The translations under genes were made by a program, and so were the position numbers. From Halomontanus rarus (lineage in GTDB: Archaea > Halobacteriota > Halobacteria > Halobacteriales > Natrialbaceae), in NCBI RefSeq assembly GCF_029338335.1, contig NZ_CP119796.1: 64,000 nucleotides of DNA; one strand, 5' to 3'. The first letter of the stretch is position 1, and the number at the start of each line of letters is the position of its first letter. A model generated the notes under the pieces. It worked only from the letters and a program-made list of their open reading frames with translations. It ran no database searches and was not told the origin of the DNA. Below, in pieces: positions 50,012 through 58,398 of this stretch.

Positions 50012-51223
50012 GTGACCACACTGGTCGTTTGCCTCGACCGGACCGACGACGTCGGCCGGAAGACCGGGCTTCGCTCGCCCATCGTCGGTTGGGAGGCAGT
50101 GCGCGCGCTCGTGACGGACGTCGGTCTCGCAGATCCCGAAGACTCCGGAGTCAACTCGTTGCTCGAGGCCCTGCGGGTCGCCCAGAGCCTTCGCGACGAC
50201 GACGAGGAGGTCGTCGTAGCCGTCGTCTCGGGCGACCGAGAGTCGATGGTCAGTGCCGACCGGGCCGTCGCACACCAGTTGGACGACCTCATCGCGGAGT
50301 ACGACCCGGAGTCCGCCGTCGTCGTCATCGACAGCGCCGAAGATGAGCGACTGGTGCCGATCGTCGAGAGTCGCGTTCGGGTCGACTCGGTCGATCGCGT
50401 CGTCGTCCGTCAGGCCCGGGACATCGAGTCGACGTACTACTTGCTCAAGCAGTTCCTCGCGGACGAGGAACTCCGGCAGACGATCCTCGTTCCGGTCGGG
50501 CTCACGCTGTTGGTCTTTCCGATACTGGCGACGGTCGTCGGCCCCGCGGAGGGCGCGGCAGCGATCACGGCCGTCATCGGCCTGTTCTTGCTCTACAAGG
50601 GTTTCAGCATCGGCGAACTCTTCACCAGTCTCGCTCGACGGACGCGGGAGTCGCTGTACACCGGTCAGGTGTCGGTCGTCACCTACGTCGTCGCCGCCGG
50701 ACTCACCCTCGTCGGCCTCTTCGTGGGCGGCCTCGGCGTCTCGAACCTGAACGAGACGCCCGGCGTCTTCCTCCCGGTGATGCAGTTCGCCTTCGACAGC
50801 GTCCCGTGGCTCGCGATGGCCGCGCTCACCGCCAGCGCCGGCCGCCTCCTCGACGAGGCGATCCGCGAGGAACCGATCCGGAACTCGTACCTCAATCTCC
50901 CCTTCATCGTCGTCTCGGTCGGACTCGTCGTCCGGGGCTTCTCCGCGTACTTCCTCGAGCAGGCGGGCATCGTCGAGCCGATCTTCGTACCCACGTTCGA
51001 GGGAGGAGTGCTGACGGTCGAGAGTTTCGTGATCGGCGGCGGCAACCGTCTCGCGATGTTCGTCCTCGCGGGGTTCCTGTTGAGTCTCGTCGGCGTGAAG
51101 GTCGCCTCGACGTTCAGCGGGGTCGAGTCGTCTCGAGAGGACTCGGGCTCCGAATCCGGACCCGAATCGGAGGCGGAACTCGTCGACGGCGGCTCTGAGT
51201 CGGACTCGACGCGGTCGCCCTGA
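50012..51223 (+). CDS. DUF373-family membrane protein
   Basis: The 403-residue protein has an N-terminal alpha/beta domain (TTLVVCLDRTDDVG to IDSAEDERLVPIVESRV) typical of DUF373 proteins, followed by about six transmembrane helices (from TILVPVGLTLLVFPIL to LAMFVLAGFLLSLVGV). The C-terminal about 30 residues are a Ser/Glu/Asp tail coded by six-base repeats. The GTG at 50012 is about 27 bases after a GTTTTATCG box. Function unknown; the soluble domain has no obvious catalytic motif. Confidence 0.85.
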   Translation: MTTLVVCLDRTDDVGRKTGLRSPIVGWEAVRALVTDVGLADPEDSGVNSLLEALRVAQSLRDDDEEVVVAVVSGDRESMVSADRAVAHQLDDLIAEYDPESAVVVIDSAEDERLVPIVESRVRVDSVDRVVVRQARDIESTYYLLKQFLADEELRQTILVPVGLTLLVFPILATVVGPAEGAAAITAVIGLFLLYKGFSIGELFTSLARRTRESLYTGQVSVVTYVVAAGLTLVGLFVGGLGVSNLNETPGVFLPVMQFAFDSVPWLAMAALTASAGRLLDEAIREEPIRNSYLNLPFIVVSVGLVVRGFSAYFLEQAGIVEPIFVPTFEGGVLTVESFVIGGGNRLAMFVLAGFLLSLVGVKVASTFSGVESSREDSGSESGPESEAELVDGGSESDSTRSP

Positions 51224-51271
51224 GGAGACGAGACTCGCCATTCCTTTACTCGCGGCCCCGTAGATTCGGGT

Positions 51272-52042
51272 ATGGGCACCGACACTGACGCGGATTCCGA
51301 CCGTGACTCCCCACGGGACGGCGCGTGGATCTCGCTGTTCTCCGGCGGCAAAGACTCCTCGTGGGCGCTCTATCGCGCCCTCGAGACGGGCCTCGCGGTC
51401 GATCGGCTCGTCACCGTCCACCCGACGGGCGACTCGTACATGTATCACGTCCCGGAGACGGACCTCGCAACACTGGCCGCGGAGAGCATCGGTATCGACC
51501 TCCTCGACGTCGAACCGGACGACTTCGACGCGGCCGACGCGACCGACTCGGGAACGCAGGGCGACGACGAACTCGAGCCGCTCGAGGCGGCGCTTCGAGA
51601 CCTCGACGCCGAACTCTCCGAAACGGGATCGGGTGGTATCGCGGGTGTCACCGCAGGCGCCGTCGAGAGCGAGTACCAGACGAGTCGAATCGAGGCGATG
51701 TGCGAGCGACTCGAGTGCGACCTCTTCGCGCCGCTCTGGCAGGAAGACCCGCGCGAACTCGCCGACGAGATGCTCGCGGCCGGGTTCGAGATTCTGATCG
51801 TTCAGGTGGCGGCGCAGGGCCTCGACGAATCCTGGCTTGGCCGTCCCCTCGACGAGGACGCGCTCGCCGATCTCGAGGCGCTCAACGAGGAGTACGGCGT
51901 CCACGTACTCGGGGAGGGCGGCGAATTCGAGACGCTCGTGGTAGACGGCCCACACATGGACCGACGGATCGACCTCGAGTACGAAACCGAGTGGGAGGGA
52001 ACGCGGGGACGGATACGGGTGAGCGAGGCTCGACTCGAGTGA
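51272..52042 (+). CDS. dph6: Diphthine-ammonia ligase
   Basis: Dph6 amidates diphthine on elongation factor 2 with ATP and ammonia, the last step of diphthamide formation. The 256-residue protein has the PP-loop SLFSGGKDSSWALY (residues 21-34) and family motifs VTAGAVESEYQTSRIEAMCERL, FAPLWQEDPRELADEML and VLGEGGEFETLVVDGP. A short acidic N-terminal extension precedes the PP-loop. A CCTTTACTC box is about 26 bases before the ATG. No other diphthamide gene is in the window. Confidence 0.93.
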   Translation: MGTDTDADSDRDSPRDGAWISLFSGGKDSSWALYRALETGLAVDRLVTVHPTGDSYMYHVPETDLATLAAESIGIDLLDVEPDDFDAADATDSGTQGDDELEPLEAALRDLDAELSETGSGGIAGVTAGAVESEYQTSRIEAMCERLECDLFAPLWQEDPRELADEMLAAGFEILIVQVAAQGLDESWLGRPLDEDALADLEALNEEYGVHVLGEGGEFETLVVDGPHMDRRIDLEYETEWEGTRGRIRVSEARLE

Positions 52043-52082
52043 CTCGCGCGACGGACGGAAGAGGGGTGAACGCGTTCGTCGG

Positions 52083-52778
52083 TTACAGCTGTTGGGACGC
52101 CAGCGCAGCCTCGCGTTCGTCGGTGTCGGCGCGGATCCACCACGAGAGTTGATCGATCTCGATGGTTCGATAGGAGGAGGCGATCGCCAGCCACTCACAG
52201 GATGCGACGGCTCGACGCGGATCCGACGCGTCCAGAGACGGCGACTCGAGCTCGTCGCCGACCGTCTCGACGAAGCTCGTCACCGCCGGATCGGGCTTGG
52301 CCGTATCGACGCCGGCGAGCATCCGCAGGTACTGAAAGGTCGCCGGGCCGACGCCTCCGATTCGTCCGATAGGGTCCTCGTCGTACCGATAGTAATCCGC
52401 CGATCCGGCCCACGACTGTAACGCCTCGAGATCGTCAGCGGCCGGCCGCTCGGCGAAGACGCGAGCCGCCTCGAGTAGGACGTGTCGCTTTCGCTCGGCA
52501 CCGAAGACCTCGACGAGGGCGTCGTCCTCGAGTCGGAGGGCGGCGAGTTCGTCGAACGTCCTCGCGCGCCCCGAGTCGACGAACGTCTCGCGAAACCGTT
52601 CGACGGTCGGTTTGACGCCGGTGAAATAGCCCTGTCCGGTCGTCGACGCCGCCGCCTCGGCGAGCAGGAGGACGGGATCGTCACCGGTCCAGCGCTCGAG
52701 GTCGAGGAACGCGGCCGCCAACTGCTCGTAGGGCGTCCCGTCGGCGTATCGGTCGAGGACGGTTTGAACGCGACACAT
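52083..52778 (-). CDS. HhH-GPD-like DNA glycosylase-type protein, unrecognised family
   Basis: The 231-residue, mostly helical protein has a helix-hairpin-helix motif, RIGGVGPATFQYLRML (around 139-154), followed about 20 residues after the hairpin glycines by KPDPAVTSF with Asp163. In HhH-GPD base-excision glycosylases this is the spacing of the hairpin to the catalytic Asp (VDxHV). No iron-sulphur cysteines follow. I do not recognise the family and glycosylase activity is inferred from this motif alone. It converges on dph6. Confidence 0.7.
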   Translation of the reverse strand: MCRVQTVLDRYADGTPYEQLAAAFLDLERWTGDDPVLLLAEAAASTTGQGYFTGVKPTVERFRETFVDSGRARTFDELAALRLEDDALVEVFGAERKRHVLLEAARVFAERPAADDLEALQSWAGSADYYRYDEDPIGRIGGVGPATFQYLRMLAGVDTAKPDPAVTSFVETVGDELESPSLDASDPRRAVASCEWLAIASSYRTIEIDQLSWWIRADTDEREAALASQQL

Positions 52779-52885
52779 GTGTCACGGTACCGTCTATCAT
52801 GTTCAGAACAGATAGATGTATCGACCGGCGTGAGTGTCGTCGTGACCGGAACGTTAAGTCGAGACCGAAAACGGAGTCGAGGTCG

Positions 52886-53854
52886 CTACCCGCCGTTCGA
52901 GATCGTCGTGTGCGCACCGATGAGCGCGCCTGCCAGATCGAGGTCCTCGATCAGCGTGTTCTCGTCGATGATCGAGCGACGGATGTCGCCGTTTTTCACC
53001 GTCGCGTCCGGGAAGACGATCGAGTAGTCGACGTGACTGTCTTCGAGCGTCGCGCCGTCCATGATGTGGACGTTCTCGCCGATGGTCGCGTTCTCGAGGG
53101 TCGCGCTCTCGGCGACCAGCGACTCTCCGTCGAGGTGCCAGGCGACGGCGTCGAGGTAGCTCTCGGGGGTGCCGATGTCGAACCACGCTCCCTCGAAGGT
53201 GTAGGCGTAGGTCGGTTGGCGATTTTGCAGCCACTGGACGAACCAGCCGGGTTCGTCGGGGTTGTTCCCGTCTTCGAGATACGTCGAGAGCAAGCCGAGA
53301 GAGTCTCGTGGGAAAGCGTAGCAGGCGATCGAGACGAGCGTGCTCTTGGGATCGTCCGGTTTTTCCTGAAAGTCGACGACCTGATCGCCCTCGAGGGTGA
53401 CGAGACCGTAGGATTTCGCCTTTTCTCGCGAGCCGACGTCGTAGGCGGCCAGCGTCGGTGCCGCTTTCTGATCGAAGTAATCGACGAAGTCCGAAATGTC
53501 GAAACTGATCAGGTTGTCCCCGGCGATAACGAGCAGATCGTCGTCGACGTTTTCCCGGTCGACGAGCTGGGCGAGTGCGCCCACGACACCGAACTTGTCC
53601 TCTTCTTCGGTTGTCTCTTCGACCGAGAGGCGCGGTTTCTCGAAGTCGCTTTCCGCGAGATGAGCATCGAAGTCCGGGGCGAAGCGCTCGTTCGTACTGA
53701 CGAACACCTCGTCGATCCGATCGTCCGCCTCGAGTTCGGCGAAGATGTGATCGATAACGCTCGACTCTCCGATGGGGAGAAACATCTTTGGCCGATGTTT
53801 GGTGATCGGCCACATCCGTGTCGCGTACCCGCCAGCAAGCACGACGGCTTTCAT
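52886..53854 (-). CDS. NDP-sugar nucleotidyltransferase
   Basis: The 322-residue enzyme makes a nucleotide sugar from sugar-1-phosphate. The catalytic part has MKAVVLAGGYATRMWPITKHRPKMFLPIG, LLVIAGDNLISFD and GLVTLEGDQVVDFQEKPDDP. The last about 80 residues form a left-handed beta-helix (ATLENATIGENVHIMDGATLEDSHV), as in two-domain glucose- or mannose-1-phosphate transferases. Base and sugar are undetermined. The ATG at 53854 matches the family start. An A/T-rich promoter tract lies upstream (53895-53935). Confidence 0.92.
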   Translation of the reverse strand: MKAVVLAGGYATRMWPITKHRPKMFLPIGESSVIDHIFAELEADDRIDEVFVSTNERFAPDFDAHLAESDFEKPRLSVEETTEEEDKFGVVGALAQLVDRENVDDDLLVIAGDNLISFDISDFVDYFDQKAAPTLAAYDVGSREKAKSYGLVTLEGDQVVDFQEKPDDPKSTLVSIACYAFPRDSLGLLSTYLEDGNNPDEPGWFVQWLQNRQPTYAYTFEGAWFDIGTPESYLDAVAWHLDGESLVAESATLENATIGENVHIMDGATLEDSHVDYSIVFPDATVKNGDIRRSIIDENTLIEDLDLAGALIGAHTTISNGG

Positions 53855-53894
53855 GGGATACCGCTTTGCCCCCCTGATGTAAGTCACTTGCCCT

Positions 53895-53940
53895 TTCAGT
53901 TTCTCTATATCTATATTTATATTTAATATAGATCCATAAG
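53895..53940. promoter_or_regulatory. A/T-rich divergent promoter tract
   Basis: The run TCTATATCTATATTTATATTTAAT-like sequence has several overlapping TATA boxes and is one of the most A/T-rich stretches of the window. It lies between the divergent nucleotidyltransferase and HTH-zinc genes; the latter has its own CGTATAGTTTC box near 54021. Confidence 0.45.
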
Positions 53941-54046
53941 TATGGAGGATCGTTTCGAACGGGGATCGAAGTCGACGAATCGAATGGTACGCGGGTGTCC
54001 GTCACATGGAGAAAACGTATAGTTTCGCAACCCCTTCGATACCAGT

Positions 54047-54343
54047 ATGCGCGAGGCCGAAGAGACGACGCGTCGACGGATACGGGAGGCGCTTCGAACG
54101 GAACCGGCGACGCCCAGTTCGCTCGCCAGTCAGTTCGATCTCACCCCGGGGACGGTACTGACCCACGTCGAACACGTCGCCCGATCCGTCGACGGAGACG
54201 AGACGGACGAAACGGTACTGGTCGCCCCGCCGACGTGTCAGGAGTGTGGATTCGACGATTTCGACGACCTGCTCAACCGCCCGTCACGGTGTCCGGAGTG
54301 CAAGAGTGAGTCCGTGAGCGAGCCGACGATCACGATCGAGTGA
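54047..54343 (+). CDS. HTH-plus-zinc-ribbon regulator (COG3357-like)
   Basis: The 98-residue protein has a helix-turn-helix (ATPSSLASQFDLTPGTVLTHVEHVARSV), then a zinc ribbon with CQECGFDDF and CPECKSESV (two CxxC knuckles). This matches predicted archaeal transcription regulators of the COG3357 type, fusing HTH and Zn ribbon. A CGTATAGTTTC box is about 26 bases before the ATG, so the message is leaderless. Targets unknown. Confidence 0.85.
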   Translation: MREAEETTRRRIREALRTEPATPSSLASQFDLTPGTVLTHVEHVARSVDGDETDETVLVAPPTCQECGFDDFDDLLNRPSRCPECKSESVSEPTITIE

Positions 54344-54514
54344 GACGGCCCCGGTAACTGCGAGAGAGCGACCGCTCACGCCGGGGCGATGTCGACACTC
54401 ATATTTACGGCGATGGGTAGTATTCCGTACGAGCCCCGAAACGAGTGGCCAGCCCGTTTCCGCGGTGACCGCTGGCGTTCGAGACGGTGCCTGGCTGCGT
54501 GTTCGACGGGCTAT

Positions 54515-54520
54515 CGGAGG
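54515..54520 (+). promoter_or_regulatory. Shine-Dalgarno GGAGG before the second DUF7344 gene
   Basis: CGGAGG ends five bases before the ATG at 54526, a strong match to the 16S anti-Shine-Dalgarno core. Together with a TATA-like ATATTTACGG at 54400-54410, it indicates a leadered transcript of roughly 95 bases. It also fixes the start codon. Confidence 0.6.
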
Positions 54521-54525
54521 AACGA

Positions 54526-54996
54526 ATGACAACTACCACGCCCTATTCCGACGGAGAGTACGCCGAGATCGTGTCGAAGGTCCTCGACTGGATGGACCGG
54601 GAGGACGCATCGCCAGACTTGCTCTCGGATGCCCTCCAGCTCCTTTCGGTTCGTCGCCGTCGCGTGACGCTCAGGGTCGTCCGCGAATACGACGACGATC
54701 TCACCCTCCCGGACCTCGCGGAAGAGGTCGCAATTCGGGAGAGTCACAAACCGATCCCCGAAATCTCCCCGGAGACCGTCACCGAAGTCTACATCTCACT
54801 CTATCACGATCACATGCCGCGGATGGTCGATACGGGTCTCCTCGAGTACGAACAGGAGCGCGACCTCGTCTCTCCCGGAACGCTCTCGCTGGCGCTCGAT
54901 GGACTCGAGGAGAGAGGGGGGCAGAGTCAGGATCAGGATCAAGACCGGAATCGAAACCGGGACCGGGACTCCGACCCCGACGGAACGTCCGACTGA
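54526..54996 (+). CDS. DUF7344-type winged-helix protein
   Basis: The 156-residue protein carries SPDLLSDALQLLSVRRRRVTLRVVREYDDDLTLPDLAEEVAIRE and TVTEVYISLYHDHMPRMVDTGLLEYEQE, the DUF7344 winged-helix pattern seen also in the regulator at 32794, but without transmembrane helices. The C-terminus is a low-complexity tail (QDQDQDRNRNRDRDSD) of six-base repeat origin. The GGAGG upstream fixes the ATG at 54526. Likely a DNA-binding regulator. Confidence 0.82.
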   Translation: MTTTTPYSDGEYAEIVSKVLDWMDREDASPDLLSDALQLLSVRRRRVTLRVVREYDDDLTLPDLAEEVAIRESHKPIPEISPETVTEVYISLYHDHMPRMVDTGLLEYEQERDLVSPGTLSLALDGLEERGGQSQDQDQDRNRNRDRDSDPDGTSD

Positions 54997-55091
54997 TACG
55001 GACTGCTGTCACTGTTTACCGGCGTCACCGCGCCCCATCTGAGATTGGACCGGAATGACTGACACCAGGCCGTCTGGGATTGGATCCCCGA

Positions 55092-55592
55092 TCAGAACTC
55101 GATGTTCGACGTCGACGTCCGGTCGAGACCGTCGGTTTCGATCCCGCCGCGACCGACGTACTCGTACTCCTCGTCGGTCAGAAACACGCTGCCGCCGTCG
55201 ACCGTGACGTCGATCGAGTTCAGATACGCGCCTTCGCACGGGCCGAAGGTACACAGTCCGCTGTCGGACTCGAAGTACGCGCCGTGGTTCTCGCAGATGA
55301 TTTCGCCGTCTCGCATGGTCGCTCCCGTTCCCTTGTCCAGTTGAATGTGGGTGAGGTGTTGGCAGTAGTTCAACCAGCCGGCGACGTCGCCGTCGAGCCG
55401 AACGAGAATCGCCTCCTTCGTCTCTTCGTCACCGGATTCCTCGCCGATTTCCGCTTCCGTCTTCGTCTCCGACTCCGTCTCGAGTTTCGCCTCCCGTTTC
55501 GACGCCAGTCGGCCTCTCTTTCGAACGCGAAAGAGCAACGTCGTCTCGTCGGGAACGTCCTCGAGCGACGCGATCCGCCGTGAGTCGTCCAT
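55092..55592 (-). CDS. Stand-alone Rieske 2Fe-2S protein
   Basis: The 166-residue protein has both Rieske ligand pairs: C77-x-H79 (CQHL) and C100-x2-H103 (CENH), with GAYFESDSGLCTFGPCEGAYL following. This matches stand-alone Rieske ferredoxin-like proteins. A low-complexity Glu/Thr/Ser insert (residues about 33-62) interrupts the domain before the first ligand strand. No partner oxygenase is next to it. The ATG at 55592 fits better than an upstream Met. Confidence 0.9.
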   Translation of the reverse strand: MDDSRRIASLEDVPDETTLLFRVRKRGRLASKREAKLETESETKTEAEIGEESGDEETKEAILVRLDGDVAGWLNYCQHLTHIQLDKGTGATMRDGEIICENHGAYFESDSGLCTFGPCEGAYLNSIDVTVDGGSVFLTDEEYEYVGRGGIETDGLDRTSTSNIEF

Positions 55593-55775
55593 TGTCGGGC
55601 GATTCGAGTCGAGATTCTTGAACATTCCCATCTCGGCGTCTCGGCGTCCGGTTCGTATCCGCCTTCGAGTTCACACTGGACACGGTTCGCCGGGTAACGC
55701 GCCAACGTCGGTGGCGACCGGTCGGGAAGTGCGACGGGAGTGGCTTTAACCGCGTCCCGGTCGAACGCCCGAAGG

Positions 55776-56855
55776 ATGGACTCCCTTCTCATCTACGGCT
55801 CCTACGGCTATACCGGCCGATTGATCGCCCGTGAAGCCGTTTCACGGGGAGGATCGCCCGTCGTCGCCGGCCGCGACCACCGGCGCGTTCTCGAGCAGGG
55901 CCACGAACTCGGCGTCGAAAGTCGAACGTTCGACCTCGAGGAACCGACGAGCGCGATCGAGCGGCGAGTCGAGGCGTTCGACGCGGTTCTCAACTGTGCC
56001 GGCCCGTTCGAGGAGACCTGTGAGCCGCTGGTCGAGGCCTGTCTCGAGACGGGAACGGACTACCTCGACATCACCGGCGAGTTTCGGGTCTTCGAACGCC
56101 TCCTGACGGACGACCGCCGCGCCCAGGAGGCGGGGGTGACCGTGCTCCCCGGCGTCGGCTTCGACGTCGTCCCGTCGGACTGTCTGGCGGCGTTTCTGTC
56201 CGCACAGCTCCCGTCGGCGACCGACCTCGCGCTGGGTCTGGCCGGCGTCGGGTCGCTCTCTCGAGGGACCGCGCGAACGGTGGTCCGGAACCTCGGGACG
56301 GGGGGTGTCGTTCGACGGAACGGCCGGCTCTATCGGGTTCCGACCGCCCACGACACCCGCGAGATCGACTTCGGCCGCGGGCCGACGACCGCCGCGACGA
56401 TCCCCTGGGGCGACGTCGTCACGGCCCACCACAGTACGAGTATCGAGAACATCGCCGTCTACGCCGCCGCCCCGCCGATCGCGATCCGTGCGATGCGGGC
56501 GACGAACGCTCTCGAGTCGATCGTCGGGTCTCGACCCGTGAAGGGTGCGCTCGAGCGGCTCGTCGAAATCGGTATCGACGGCCCCGACGAGGACGAACGC
56601 GAGTCCGACGAGGCCGTCGTCTGGGGCGAGGTGACCGACGGCGATCGAACCGCGACGGCGCGCCTTCGGACACCGAATCCGTACGCGCTGACCGCCGACA
56701 CCGCCGTCACCGCCGCCGAGCGCGTCCTCGAGAACGAGGCGCCCGCCGGCTACCAGACGCCGTCGACCGCGTTCGGAGCGGACTTCGTCCTCGAGTGTGC
56801 GGACGTCGAGCGGGAACTCGTGTCGGCTCCGGGGATCGATCTCGAGGCGGAGTAG
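55776..56855 (+). CDS. Saccharopine dehydrogenase-like oxidoreductase (trans-acting enoyl reductase type)
   Basis: The 359-residue protein starts with LLIYGSYGYTGRLIAREAV, an NADPH-binding glycine motif, then NCAGPFEETCEPLVEACLETGTDYLDITGE and LPGVGFDVVPSDCLAAFL. This is the saccharopine dehydrogenase/YMR226-type fold typical of trans-acting enoyl reductases in lipid synthesis. Its C-terminal helices (ADTAVTAAERVLENEAPAGYQTPSTAFGADFVLE) are conserved. A GGCTTTAACC box lies 26 bases before the ATG. Substrate is not known in haloarchaea. Confidence 0.87.
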   Translation: MDSLLIYGSYGYTGRLIAREAVSRGGSPVVAGRDHRRVLEQGHELGVESRTFDLEEPTSAIERRVEAFDAVLNCAGPFEETCEPLVEACLETGTDYLDITGEFRVFERLLTDDRRAQEAGVTVLPGVGFDVVPSDCLAAFLSAQLPSATDLALGLAGVGSLSRGTARTVVRNLGTGGVVRRNGRLYRVPTAHDTREIDFGRGPTTAATIPWGDVVTAHHSTSIENIAVYAAAPPIAIRAMRATNALESIVGSRPVKGALERLVEIGIDGPDEDERESDEAVVWGEVTDGDRTATARLRTPNPYALTADTAVTAAERVLENEAPAGYQTPSTAFGADFVLECADVERELVSAPGIDLEAE

Positions 56856-56935
56856 TTCGATAGATAGCGCGGGAGAAGGGAACAGAGAGCGGAGGAGAAA
56901 CGGACGACCCGCGCAGCGTCTGCCGTCGGAATCGA

Positions 56936-57373
56936 TCACTCGGCGGGCCGACTGCGAGTCTCGGTGATCTCCTCTCGACGCGAGGCGGTGTCAGTTTCGG
57001 TTACGAGACGGGTGATTTTGCCGTCCCGGATCTCGTAGTCGTGCGTGAACGAATCCTCGAACGGCGACTCACCGTTGCCCACGAACGATCCTTCGACTAA
57101 CATCGCCCCCTCGGCCGCCGTGACACGCTCCGGGACGGCCTGTACGTGGCTCTGATCCGGACGGTCTCCCTGCAGGAAGACGCCCTCGAGGATCGATTCG
57201 GCGCCGTCGGAGACGATCGGGTCCGACTGTCGCTCCGTCCGTCGGACCCAGTCGACGGAGTCGGCCAACAACTCCTCGGCTCCGTTCACGTCCCCTCGGT
57301 TGAGTCTGCTGTAAAACTCGAAGAGAATCCGTTCGGGACTTCGACGAGCGTTCCCCCGTGTCGTATCTGTCAT
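56936..57373 (-). CDS. SnoaL-like (NTF2-fold) protein
   Basis: The 145-residue protein fits the NTF2/SnoaL-like cone fold: LFEFYSRLNRGDVNGAEELLADSVDWV followed by a strand-rich half with AEGAMLVEGSFVGNGESPFEDSFTHDYEIRDGKITRLVTETDTAS. Such proteins are small hydrolases, isomerases or binding proteins; no catalytic residue pattern is clear. A GTATATAATC box about 35 bases before the ATG gives a leader of about nine bases. Function unknown. Confidence 0.78.
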   Translation of the reverse strand: MTDTTRGNARRSPERILFEFYSRLNRGDVNGAEELLADSVDWVRRTERQSDPIVSDGAESILEGVFLQGDRPDQSHVQAVPERVTAAEGAMLVEGSFVGNGESPFEDSFTHDYEIRDGKITRLVTETDTASRREEITETRSRPAE

Positions 57374-57536
57374 CGGCGTTCTACGTCACCGTATGTCGGA
57401 TACGATTATATACGTGAAACGACGTCTCACACGCTGAGAATAATTTCAGGTACGCGTGATACTCCGTCTCGACTGTCGTGGTGGTGGGAAATCGAACGAT
57501 CGAGCGTGAGTGAGAGGAGGCGGCGGGAACGGACTC

Positions 57537-58397
57537 TCAGTAACACGTCGTCTCGACGCGCCGATCGAACAGACGGGCGAGCAGATCGGTAACGGGTCCG
57601 CGGCCGACGTCGATGCCGTCGACCGACGCGACCGGTCGCAGTTCCCACGTCGAGTTCGTCAGAAACGCCTCGTCGGCGTTCCGGATGGCTTCGGGTTCGT
57701 AGACCCCTTCGTGGGTCGGTACGTCGGCCTCGGCGGCCAGTTCGAGGATCACGCGACGCGTGATTCCCGGCAGGACCGGCCCCTCCGTACTCGGCGTGTG
57801 CAGCCCCTCCTCGTCGACGAAGAAGACGTTGCTCGTCGCACCCTCGGCGACGTTCCCCTCGAGATCGCGGACGAGCGCCTCGTCGGCGTCGTACAGTTCC
57901 TCGCGGGCGAGGATGCCGTTGAGGTAGTTGTGCGTCTTCGCCGACGCGGGGACGGCCGCGTCCGGAATTCGTCGCGTCTTCGTCGTCTGAACCGTCGCCG
58001 GCCCGTCCCAGACGGGAGCGCCCTCGAGGCCCCCGCGGGGTAACGGTTTGACGTAGACGACGACCGTTGGATCGACCTCCGGATCTGGCGTCAGTTTCCC
58101 CGGCTGGACGCCGCGGGTGATCGAGAGCCTGACGTAGGCGTCCCGCAGGTCGTTCGCCTCGAGCGTCTCGTCGATTCGCGCCCGGAGGTCCCGCCGCGAG
58201 AGGCCGTGCTCGAGGTGGAGCGTCTCGCAGGTTCGCTCGAGGCGGTCGGCGTGGGCGTCCCACTCGAAGACGGTTCCGCCGTAGGCTCGCAGGGTCTCGA
58301 AGGCGCCGTCACCGTAGCGAAAGCCGCGGTCGTCGACGGAGACGGTCGCTTCGTCCCGCGGAACGAGTTCGCCGTCGACGTGGTAGTGGAGCGTCAT
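57537..58397 (-). CDS. pabC: Class IV aminotransferase fold, probable aminodeoxychorismate lyase
   Basis: The 286-residue PLP enzyme starts MTLHYHVDGELVPRDEATVSVDDRGFRYGDGAFETLR, and has the PLP lysine in SAKTHNYLNGIL and the PLP-phosphate motif EGATSNVFFV. This class includes branched-chain aminotransferase, D-amino-acid aminotransferase and 4-amino-4-deoxychorismate lyase. The position directly after pabB and pabA, one base past the pabA stop, points to the lyase that releases pyruvate to give p-aminobenzoate. An IlvE-like role remains possible from sequence alone. Confidence 0.85.
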   Translation of the reverse strand: MTLHYHVDGELVPRDEATVSVDDRGFRYGDGAFETLRAYGGTVFEWDAHADRLERTCETLHLEHGLSRRDLRARIDETLEANDLRDAYVRLSITRGVQPGKLTPDPEVDPTVVVYVKPLPRGGLEGAPVWDGPATVQTTKTRRIPDAAVPASAKTHNYLNGILAREELYDADEALVRDLEGNVAEGATSNVFFVDEEGLHTPSTEGPVLPGITRRVILELAAEADVPTHEGVYEPEAIRNADEAFLTNSTWELRPVASVDGIDVGRGPVTDLLARLFDRRVETTCY

Positions 58398-58398
58398 A

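Noticed and set aside
53942..54022. 26-codon ORF downstream of the A/T-rich promoter tract
   Set aside because: No overlap with a gene start, no domain, and the downstream regulator has its own promoter near 54021.
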